Below are positions 56,107-63,036 of a stretch of DNA of 64,000 bases, one piece after another (position 1 is the first letter of the stretch; each line of letters begins with the position of its first letter). A program made the translations under genes and the position numbers. This DNA is from an uncultured Bacteroidales bacterium (GTDB lineage Bacteria > Bacteroidota > Bacteroidia > Bacteroidales > P3): assembly GCA_944320415.1 (NCBI GenBank), contig CALUHJ010000006.1, forward strand, positions 1 to 64,000, given 5' to 3'. A model generated the notes under the pieces. It did not search any database and had not been told where the DNA came from. It was given only the letters and a program-made list of their open reading frames with translations.

Positions 56107-57249
56107 ATGGATTTCTTACAATATCAATTTACACAGATTACTCTTGTTGCGGGCATTTGCACCCTGTTTTTCCTGATGTTGCAATTGTTATATTATTTCT
56201 TTGTTTACGGTAAAGTGGCCTTTTGCGATGAAAACAAAAAAAAGCAAAAGCATACTGAGTCTGAAAAACTGCCTCCGGTATCCGTTGTCGTTGCTGCAAA
56301 AAATGAAGAATACCATCTGAAACAAAACCTTGTCACATTGCTTGAACAGGATTATCCTCAATACGAAGTCATAGTTGTAAACGATGCATCAACAGATGAA
56401 TCGGTTTACGTACTTAAGGCCTTGAGTAAAATATATACAAATCTCAAGGTTGTCAATCTTGTGGTGAACGTAAACAAGTTCAAAGGCAAAAAATTTCCTT
56501 TGTCAATCGGGATAAAATCTGCCAAATACGAACACATAATCGTCACATGTGCGGAATGCGAGGTTCTGAACGATAAATGGTTGAGCACTTTCGCCTCTTG
56601 CTTTACTGCAAAAAAGACTGTCCTGCTTGGTTACGGAGCATACAAAACGGAAAAAACCTTGCTCAACAAACTGATTCAGTACGACACTGTTACTAAAGCG
56701 ATGAATTACATGGGATTTGCATTATGTGGCGTACCATATATGGGTGTCGGCCGAAATCTAGGATATACAAAAAAATCGTTTTATTCAGTCGGAGGATTTA
56801 CAAAACATTACCATGTTGTGGCAGGGGATGACGATATGTTCGTAAACCAAATAGCAAACAAGCAAAATACTGCCGTTGTCCTGAACAGAAATTCCTTCAC
56901 ACATGCTACGCCAAAGCATTCTTTCAGAGAATGGTTCATTCAAAAAAGAAGGGAATTATCAACATTTAAATACTATAAGTCAAGCCACAAAATGTTGCTT
57001 TCCATTTTACCTTGGAGCATTTTTCTTTTTTATGCAGGTATAATAATTTTGCTTTTGAATAATTTTCCATGGCAATACGTCGTTTTATTCATACTTTTAA
57101 AATATGTTTTGCAGGTGATAATATACTATAAGGCAGGTAAGGTTTTGGAAGTCAAAGGACTATATCCATACGCTCCTTTATTTGAAATATATTTTCTGTT
57201 TTTGAACAGTTTGATGAGATTGAAGAATCTTTTAAGCAGGAAATCATGA
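56107..57249 (+). CDS. Membrane glycosyltransferase, family 2
   Basis: 380 residues from the ATG at 56107 (a GTG two codons earlier is less likely). N-terminal membrane helix (about 12-37), then a GT-A catalytic domain: PPVSVVVAAKNEEYHLKQNL (about 55-74), VIVVNDASTDESVYVL with the nucleotide-sugar Asp, a modified DxD-like region, and AGDDDMFVNQIANK followed by a Trp-rich FREWFIQKRRELS, the Q/RxxRW-like motif of processive enzymes. Two or three C-terminal membrane helices. It builds or transfers a polysaccharide or lipid-linked sugar at the inner membrane; product unknown. Overlaps the sigma-factor gene by 4 bp. Confidence 0.88.
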   Translation: MDFLQYQFTQITLVAGICTLFFLMLQLLYYFFVYGKVAFCDENKKKQKHTESEKLPPVSVVVAAKNEEYHLKQNLVTLLEQDYPQYEVIVVNDASTDESVYVLKALSKIYTNLKVVNLVVNVNKFKGKKFPLSIGIKSAKYEHIIVTCAECEVLNDKWLSTFASCFTAKKTVLLGYGAYKTEKTLLNKLIQYDTVTKAMNYMGFALCGVPYMGVGRNLGYTKKSFYSVGGFTKHYHVVAGDDDMFVNQIANKQNTAVVLNRNSFTHATPKHSFREWFIQKRRELSTFKYYKSSHKMLLSILPWSIFLFYAGIIILLLNNFPWQYVVLFILLKYVLQVIIYYKAGKVLEVKGLYPYAPLFEIYFLFLNSLMRLKNLLSRKS

Positions 57250-57860
57250 TGGAAATAGCTCCAAACTTGTCTGAAAAAGCTCTAAGGGATTATGAGCTGG
57301 TTTGCAGAGCGAGGGACAAAGGTGATCAAAAGGCATTTGCTACGCTTATGGATCTATACAGAGAACCTTTGTATTATATGCTTCTGAAAATGACCAAAAG
57401 TTCTATTGAAGCAGATGACCTAACAATTGAAGCTTTTGGAAAAGCATTCAAAGCAATAGACAACTATACTCCGGACTATGCGTTCAGTACATGGCTTTTC
57501 AGAATAGCAAGCAATAACTGCATAGATCACATACGCAAAAAACGTGCTGCAACAGTATCCATAGATAATTTATATACCAATGTTGAAGGAGAAATTGTGG
57601 GGATAAATGTCATTTCCGATGCTTTGGATCCGGAATCCAACGTTATAGTGCAACAGAGAAATGATATGATGAGAGCCGTAGTAAAAAAGCTGAAGCCTCA
57701 TTACAAAGTACTTGTAGAAAAAAGATATTTTGAAGAAAAATCATATGAGGAAATAGCATCCGAATTGGATATGCCAATAGGTACGGTTAAGGCTAAACTG
57801 TTCAGAGCGAGAGAATTTCTTTACGATATTTTAAAAAACCTGGAAGATTTTGCCAAATGA
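57246..57860 (+). CDS. ECF-type RNA polymerase sigma factor
   Basis: 204 residues. Region 2 is at about 30-100 (ATLMDLYREPLYYMLLKM ... YAFSTWLFRIASNNCIDHIRKKR), with the -10-binding FSTWLFRIA pattern. Region 4 is at about 145-195 (LVEKRYFEEKSYEEIASELDMPIGTVKAKLFRAREFL), a clear helix-turn-helix. No anti-sigma gene adjoins it, so control is by other means or the anti-sigma is elsewhere. It is tightly packed between the glycosyltransferase (4-bp overlap) and the acetyltransferase (4-bp overlap), an arrangement suggesting constant low expression. Confidence 0.93.
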   Translation: MMEIAPNLSEKALRDYELVCRARDKGDQKAFATLMDLYREPLYYMLLKMTKSSIEADDLTIEAFGKAFKAIDNYTPDYAFSTWLFRIASNNCIDHIRKKRAATVSIDNLYTNVEGEIVGINVISDALDPESNVIVQQRNDMMRAVVKKLKPHYKVLVEKRYFEEKSYEEIASELDMPIGTVKAKLFRAREFLYDILKNLEDFAK

Positions 57861-58411
57861 TTGAATTATTGGAATTGTATCCGAAAAAAAATTTTAAACT
57901 GGACCACTCTCAAGAAGACTTTGCAAAATTTGTTTACACAGAGAGTTTTCCCCCTGAAGAAAGAAGGCCTTTTGAGCTGCTAAGACAAATAGCTGAAGAA
58001 AAACCTTTTGAATTTTACATCATACAAAATGAGAACAATAGCGTTGGAATTATGAGTTTCTGGAATTTCGACAAGTTCGTTTATGCAGAACATTTCGCAT
58101 TGTCTCCATCAACAAGAGGAAATGGCATTGGAACCAAAGTACTGAACAAAATTCATTCCGATATTATCAAACCTATTGTTTTGGAAGTGGAACTGCCGAC
58201 AAATACCATCGCACAAAGACGTATAAAACTTTACGAACGAAATGGATTTGCATTGTTGCCGTATCATTATATCCAACCTCCATATTCGGATAATATGCCT
58301 TGCGTTGAAATGAAACTTATGACAACACGTTCCTTTGGAAATTCAAAAGAGGAATTCAAAATTATAAAAGAAATTATTCACAGGGAGGTTTATCAATATA
58401 TCGAACCATAA
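57857..58411 (+). CDS. GNAT-family N-acetyltransferase
   Basis: 184 residues. The acetyl-CoA site is visible as AEHFALSPSTRGNGIGTKVLNKI (about 76-98), with the R/QxxGxG/A motif RGNGIG, after strands EFYIIQNENNSVGIMSFW. The ERNGF/ALLPYHY ending of motif B also fits. Substrate unknown. It overlaps the sigma-factor gene by 4 bp and is followed 9 bp later by the FkbM-type gene, so all four genes from 56107 form one unit. Confidence 0.9.
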   Translation: MIELLELYPKKNFKLDHSQEDFAKFVYTESFPPEERRPFELLRQIAEEKPFEFYIIQNENNSVGIMSFWNFDKFVYAEHFALSPSTRGNGIGTKVLNKIHSDIIKPIVLEVELPTNTIAQRRIKLYERNGFALLPYHYIQPPYSDNMPCVEMKLMTTRSFGNSKEEFKIIKEIIHREVYQYIEP

Positions 58412-58420
58412 AGACGAAAT

Positions 58421-59149
58421 ATGAATTTAAAGGATACTATCAGGAAGATATTTATTTTTTTTCATGCAGACCTGACAAAGAACTTGAAATATGACAGACT
58501 GACCAGACTTATAATGAAACGGTATCTTAAAAAGGATTCCAATTGTATAGATATAGGAGCACATAAAGGCGAGATACTTAACATGATGCTGAAATATTCT
58601 CCGGAAGGAAAGCATTTCGCATTTGAGCCCATCCCCTATCTGTACGAATACCTGTCAAACGAATACGGAGATGTCGCATCAATCTATCCCTTTGCCCTGT
58701 CTGACGAAGGCGGTGAGGGTAAAACGACCGAATTCAACCTTGTAAAGAATGCGCCTGCTTACAGCGGTATAAAACAAAGACACTACGACATTAAACATCC
58801 CAATATCGAACAAATAATAGTCGAAGAAAGGACTTTGGATCAGATAATTGGAGACACCAGAATAGATTTCATAAAAATAGACGTTGAAGGAGGAGAGTTC
58901 GGTGTATTGAAAGGAGCCGAACACCTGCTTAAAACAAACATGCCAACTGTCCTATTTGAATGTGGTAAGGGGGCAAGCGACTTTTATGGTACAAGACCGG
59001 AAGACATATTTAATTATATCACAAACACCATAGGTCTGAAAATTTTCACTCTGAATGCTTTTATCAAATCAGAAATGCCTTTCACTTTGGAAAGATTCGT
59101 GAACTGTTTTGAAACGAATGAGGAATATTACTACATTGCTTCAAAATAA
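58421..59149 (+). CDS. FkbM-family SAM-dependent methyltransferase
   Basis: 242 residues. SAM-binding start NCIDIGAHKGEILNMML (about 39-55), acidic FAFEPIPYLYEYLSN, then VEERTLDQIIGDTRIDFIKIDVEGGEFGVLKGAEHLL, the FkbM signature with IDVEG (about 149-153). Members methylate sugars, lipids or polyketides. Beside a glycosyltransferase gene, methylation of an envelope glycan or lipid is a reasonable inference. The last gene before tRNA-Arg, with no evident terminator between. Confidence 0.9.
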   Translation: MNLKDTIRKIFIFFHADLTKNLKYDRLTRLIMKRYLKKDSNCIDIGAHKGEILNMMLKYSPEGKHFAFEPIPYLYEYLSNEYGDVASIYPFALSDEGGEGKTTEFNLVKNAPAYSGIKQRHYDIKHPNIEQIIVEERTLDQIIGDTRIDFIKIDVEGGEFGVLKGAEHLLKTNMPTVLFECGKGASDFYGTRPEDIFNYITNTIGLKIFTLNAFIKSEMPFTLERFVNCFETNEEYYYIASK

Positions 59150-59174
59150 GACATGAAAATTTGAATGAAAAAAA

Positions 59175-59205
59175 TTTGCAGGTTGCAAAAAAGGTGGTAT
59201 CTTTG
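59175..59205 (+). promoter_or_regulatory. Promoter of tRNA-Arg(ACG)
   Basis: TTTG at 59175-59178, 19-bp spacer, TATCTTTG at 59198-59205; both elements match. The mature tRNA starts 12 bp later. Confidence 0.7.
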
Positions 59206-59216
59206 CATCCGCAATC

Positions 59217-59290
59217 GGCCGCGTAGCTCAACTGAATAGAGCGTTTGACTACGGATCAAAAGGTTGCAGGTTTGAATCCTGCCGTGGTCA
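59217..59290 (+). tRNA. tRNA-Arg (anticodon ACG)
   Basis: 74 nt. Acceptor GGCCGCG pairs with CGTGGTC (two G-U pairs). D-arm GCTCAACTGAATAGAGC, anticodon stem TTTGA/TCAAA with loop CTACGGA (ACG, expected to be edited to ICG), T-arm GCAGGTTTGAATCCTGC. Discriminator A; CCA not encoded. Confidence 0.96.
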
Positions 59291-59293
59291 CAA

Positions 59294-59330
59294 GACAAGA
59301 GCGTTACTATAAAGTAACGCTCTTATTTTT
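59294..59330 (+). terminator. Terminator of tRNA-Arg
   Basis: AAGAGCGTTACT (59297-59308), loop ATAA, and its complement (59313-59324), followed by ATTTTTT. Confidence 0.85.
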
Positions 59331-59334
59331 TACA

Positions 59335-59369
59335 ATAAAGGCATGCTTTCGTTGAAAGCATGCCTTTGA
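59335..59369 (-). terminator. Terminator of ffh-folD
   Basis: Perfect 14-bp stem AAAGGCATGCTTTC (59337-59350) with complement (59354-59367), 3-nt loop. Confidence 0.75.
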
Positions 59370-59391
59370 CATATAGGCGGTCAAATATCCG

Positions 59392-60291
59392 TCATTCTGA
59401 GTAAATCTCGTGTTTGTAAGCTTTAAGTGTATTATCCAATAAAGCCACTATTGTCATTGGACCTACTCCTCCAGGTACAGGAGTTATGGCGCTACATTTC
59501 GGAGCCACCTCGTCAAACTTTACATCTCCTATTATTCTGTAACCTTTCTCATTTTCGGCTTTTACCCTATGTATACCAACGTCTATCACCACCGCTCCTT
59601 CCTTCACCATGTCGGCAGTAACGAACTCAGGTTTTCCTATGGCAACTATAAGAATGTCGGCACTCCGGCAAATTTCCTTCAGATTACGTGTTTTGGAATG
59701 ACAAAGGGTAACCGTACAATTGGCCTTTGAAGAATTGCGACTCATAAGTATTGCCATTGGTGTACCGACAATATTGCTTCTTCCAAGCACAACGCAATGT
59801 TTTCCTTCCGTTTCTATATTGCTCCTGTCCAACAGCTTCTTTATACCATAAGGTGTCGCAGGTATATAGGTAGGCATGCCCAACATCATTCTGCCTCCGT
59901 TTGACGGATGAAATCCGTCCACATCTTTTCCGGGATTGATAAATTCCAGTACCTTACGTTCTGATATATGCTTTGGCAAAGGCAATTGCACAATGTAACC
60001 GTCCACTTCCGGATCCTTGTTTAGAAAATCCAGCGTTTCCAAAAGTTCCTTTTCGCTTATCGTCTGAGGAAAACGATATACCGAAGAGGTAAATCCCACC
60101 TCCTTTGACTGTTTTTCCTTACTTGCGACATAAGACTGGCTCGCCCCGTCCTCTCCGACAATCACAGCAACCAAATGAGGAGGTCTTTTACCTGCATCCA
60201 AAAGATCCGAAACCTCTTTTCTGATTTCCTCCTTAATAGTTTTGGCAATAATCCTGCCGTCTATCATAATCGGTTTTGTAGTATTTTCCAT
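59392..60291 (-). CDS. folD: Methylenetetrahydrofolate dehydrogenase / cyclohydrolase
   Basis: 299 residues. Interconverts 5,10-methylene-, methenyl- and 10-formyl-tetrahydrofolate. Seen: VAVIVGEDGASQSYVASKEKQSKEVGF with the catalytic Lys (about 56), the YIVQLPLPKHI substrate strand, VDGFHPSNGGRMMLG, the NADP loop CVVLGRSNIVGTPMAILMSR (about 166-185) and the C-terminal ITPVPGGVGPMTIVALLDNT. Complete and ordinary. It starts 3 bp after the ffh stop codon, so it is in the same operon. It supplies one-carbon units that threonine/glycine breakdown can feed. Confidence 0.97.
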   Translation of the reverse strand: MENTTKPIMIDGRIIAKTIKEEIRKEVSDLLDAGKRPPHLVAVIVGEDGASQSYVASKEKQSKEVGFTSSVYRFPQTISEKELLETLDFLNKDPEVDGYIVQLPLPKHISERKVLEFINPGKDVDGFHPSNGGRMMLGMPTYIPATPYGIKKLLDRSNIETEGKHCVVLGRSNIVGTPMAILMSRNSSKANCTVTLCHSKTRNLKEICRSADILIVAIGKPEFVTADMVKEGAVVIDVGIHRVKAENEKGYRIIGDVKFDEVAPKCSAITPVPGGVGPMTIVALLDNTLKAYKHEIYSE

Positions 60292-60294
60292 ATT

Positions 60295-61617
60295 CTACCT
60301 CCTTCTAAAATTCCTCATTGCATTCAGTTTACCCCCGCTCATCATCTTCATCATCTTTTTCGTTTCATCAAACTGTTTCATCAGACGATTGACTTCATCT
60401 ATCGTCGTTCCGCTACCCCTTGCTATCCTTTTGCGACGAGAAGTGTCTATTTTCGCAGGATTTCTCCTTTCAAACGGAGTCATCGAACCTATCATCGCCT
60501 CAATGCTCTTGAATGCATCATTGTCTATATCAACATCCTTAAGCATTTTCCCCATTCCGGGTATCATGCCCATAAGATCCTTTATATTTCCCATCTTCTT
60601 TATCTGGGCTATCTGCGACAAAAAGTCATTGAAATCGAATTCGTTGTTTTTTATCTTTCTTGTTATGCGCTTGGCCTGTTCCTGATCAAATTGTGCCTGG
60701 GCCTTCTCAACGAGTGAAACAATATCACCCATACCCAATATCCTGTTTGCCATGCGCTCAGGATGGAATACGTCCAAATCCTCCATCTTTTCACCCAGTC
60801 CGACAAACTTTATCGGTTTGTCAACAACGTGTTTTATGGTAAGGGCCGCTCCTCCCCTCGTATCTCCGTCAAGCTTGGTCAGAACAACTCCGTCATAGTC
60901 TATTTTCTCATTGAATGCCTTGGCAGTGTTTACAGCATCCTGTCCGGTCATGGAGTCAACGACAAACAGCGTCTCGCTAGGAGACAAAGCCGTCTTAAGC
61001 CTTGATATCTCATCCATCATCTGTTCGTCTATCGCAAGACGACCGGCAGTATCAACTATCACACATCCGATGGACTTGCCCTTGGCATAAGCCACTGCAT
61101 TACGTGCTATGGCAACAGGATCCTTCGAACCATCCTCGGAATACACCTCCACATTTATCTGTTCTCCCAATACCTTCAACTGATCTATTGCGGCCGGTCT
61201 GTAAACATCCCCTGCAACCAACAGAACAGTCTTGTTTTTCTTGGTCTTGACATAGTTGGCCAACTTGGCCGAAAAAGTCGTTTTACCGCTACCCTGCAAA
61301 CCTGCTATAAGTACGACGGACAAACCGGCATTGAGATTGATTCCCTGAGCCTGTCCGCCCATCAGTGCCGTCAACTCGTCATGAACTATCTTTACCATCA
61401 GCTGACCCGGCTCCACTGCAGTCAAAACCTCTCGTCCCAACGCCTTTTCCTTAACCGTGGCACAGAACTCCTTGGCTATGGAATAGCTGACATCGGCGTC
61501 TATCAAGGCCTTGCGGACCTCTTTCAACGATTCGGCTATGTTTATCTCCGTAATCCTGCCCTTTCCCTTGATTATCTTGAACGCCTTGTCTAATTTATCC
61601 GATAAATTCTCAAACAT
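60295..61617 (-). CDS. ffh: Signal recognition particle protein Ffh
   Basis: 440 residues. N domain (1-85), G domain with GLQGSGKTTFSAKLANYVK (about 107-125), DTAGRLAIDE (about 188-197) and TKLDGDTRGGAALT, and the Met-rich M domain at about 320-440 (MGNIKDLMGMIPGMGKML; ARGSGTTIDEVNRLMKQFDETKKMMKMMS). Binds signal sequences with 4.5S RNA and delivers ribosomes to FtsY. TATTTTTG element at 61641-61648. Confidence 0.98.
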   Translation of the reverse strand: MFENLSDKLDKAFKIIKGKGRITEINIAESLKEVRKALIDADVSYSIAKEFCATVKEKALGREVLTAVEPGQLMVKIVHDELTALMGGQAQGINLNAGLSVVLIAGLQGSGKTTFSAKLANYVKTKKNKTVLLVAGDVYRPAAIDQLKVLGEQINVEVYSEDGSKDPVAIARNAVAYAKGKSIGCVIVDTAGRLAIDEQMMDEISRLKTALSPSETLFVVDSMTGQDAVNTAKAFNEKIDYDGVVLTKLDGDTRGGAALTIKHVVDKPIKFVGLGEKMEDLDVFHPERMANRILGMGDIVSLVEKAQAQFDQEQAKRITRKIKNNEFDFNDFLSQIAQIKKMGNIKDLMGMIPGMGKMLKDVDIDNDAFKSIEAMIGSMTPFERRNPAKIDTSRRKRIARGSGTTIDEVNRLMKQFDETKKMMKMMSGGKLNAMRNFRRR

Positions 61618-61640
61618 AAGTCTTTCCCGTTTTCAGTCTG

Positions 61641-61648
61641 CAAAAATA
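61641..61648 (-). promoter_or_regulatory. TAnnTTTG promoter element for ffh-folD
   Basis: Reverse-strand TATTTTTG, 24 bp before the ffh start codon, directly after the namZ stop codon. Confidence 0.55.
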
Positions 61649-61654
61649 GTGATT

Positions 61655-62836
61655 TTATTCGTAAAGCAGATACTTAACCCTAATTTTCTTATAGGCCTCA
61701 AGCCCTTCCTGCCATGAAAGTCTTATCCTTTGCTCGTCCCACGAGGCGACAATCTGACGGCGCAACAGGTCACCTCCGGCAAGTTTGTCAAAGAATGAAT
61801 TGAAAAAAGCCTTTTTGTCCTTGCATTCGGCATACATCTTGAGAAGATAGGTCAAATCCAGCTCTCCCTTTCTCGTTTTCAAATCCTTCAGTCCGTAACA
61901 TTTCACTCCCTTGTACGGAGGATTGTCGCTAACACCCTTTATTGAACGGGGAACAAATCCGAACGTCTTGTCTCCATACTGCGGATAGCCTATGATTTCA
62001 AAAGGCGTATCTGTTCCGCGCCCGACACTTACCAAAGTGCCTTCGAAAAAACAAAGGGACGGATACAACGCTATCGCTTCCGACGTACGCAGATTGGGAC
62101 TCGGAGCAACCGGCAAAGTGTAAACCTCGTCCATGCCGTGTTTCCAACCCTTCATTTCCACAACCCTCAAATCGCACTGCATACCGCCTTCAAGCCAATG
62201 CTCACCGTTTATCATTCGGGCATACTCTCCTACTGTCATTCCGTGAACCACCGGAACGGGATGCATGCCCACAAAGGATGAAAAGGCAGTATCCAACACC
62301 GGACCGTCCACATAATCGTTGGGATTGGGTCTGTCGAGCACTATCAGTTCCCTTTTGGAAGCGGCACAGGCCTCCATGACGTAATGCAACGTGGATATGT
62401 ATGTATAGAATCTGCATCCCACATCCTGCAAGTCAAAAAGGACCGCATCGCATTGTTCCATACGTTCGGCCGAAGGTTTCTTGTTCCTTCCGTAAAGCGA
62501 TATGACAGGCAGTCCAGTCTTTGCATCCACCCCGCTATTCACCGTTCCTCCCGCCTCAACATCGCCTCTGAAACCGTGCTCCGGCGAAAAGATAAAGACA
62601 ATGTCAACACCGAGCGAGAGCAAACTGTCAACCAGATGAACATATCCTCCGTCCGAAGAGCGTAATACGCTTGTCTGATTGGCTACAACGGCAACACGCC
62701 TGCCTGCCAGCAACGGAAGATAGTCACCGGTACACTCCGCACCGGTACGAAAGTCCCTTCCAAACGAATCCGACCTCGCCGCAAAGGGTTGAAACAAAGA
62801 AACACAAAAAACCAAACACAAAAAAAATCTTTTCAT
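61655..62836 (-). CDS. namZ: Exo-beta-N-acetylmuramidase NamZ (DUF1343)
   Basis: 393 residues from the ATG at 62836. Signal peptide at about 1-21 (MKRFFLCLVFCVSLFQPFAARS). The family cleaves MurNAc from non-reducing ends of peptidoglycan fragments. Conserved blocks: RRVAVVANQTSVL, IFSPEHGFRGDVEAGG with the likely catalytic Glu, SLYGRNKKPSAERM, VLFDLQDVGCRFYTYISTLHYVM, IVLDRPNPN and PSPNLRTSEAIALYPSLCFFEGT. Secreted to the periplasm or beyond; it recycles or feeds on cell wall. TACATTTG element at 62862-62869. Confidence 0.94.
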   Translation of the reverse strand: MKRFFLCLVFCVSLFQPFAARSDSFGRDFRTGAECTGDYLPLLAGRRVAVVANQTSVLRSSDGGYVHLVDSLLSLGVDIVFIFSPEHGFRGDVEAGGTVNSGVDAKTGLPVISLYGRNKKPSAERMEQCDAVLFDLQDVGCRFYTYISTLHYVMEACAASKRELIVLDRPNPNDYVDGPVLDTAFSSFVGMHPVPVVHGMTVGEYARMINGEHWLEGGMQCDLRVVEMKGWKHGMDEVYTLPVAPSPNLRTSEAIALYPSLCFFEGTLVSVGRGTDTPFEIIGYPQYGDKTFGFVPRSIKGVSDNPPYKGVKCYGLKDLKTRKGELDLTYLLKMYAECKDKKAFFNSFFDKLAGGDLLRRQIVASWDEQRIRLSWQEGLEAYKKIRVKYLLYE

Positions 62837-62861
62837 CACACCTTATATTTTCAAGCAACTG

Positions 62862-62869
62862 CAAATGTA
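62862..62869 (-). promoter_or_regulatory. TAnnTTTG promoter element for namZ
   Basis: Reverse-strand TACATTTG, 26 bp before the start codon. Confidence 0.5.
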
Positions 62870-62914
62870 ACATGTTTTTTTCGCAAAAAAATTACCGCTA
62901 TTAAAAAAAAATCG

Positions 62915-62922
62915 TACTTTTG
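62915..62922 (+). promoter_or_regulatory. TAnnTTTG promoter element for rho
   Basis: TACTTTTG. The start codon is 114 bp downstream, leaving a leader of about 108 nt in which no clear hairpin was seen. Confidence 0.6.
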
Positions 62923-63036
62923 CAGCGTTTTGGGACTCGTTCATAAGTTTCCCTTTCAAAAACAAAGAATTTCCAAACAGTAATTCAACAAAGAATTTTA
63001 TCAATAGGCGTTCATTGCTTATTTCATTGTAAATCT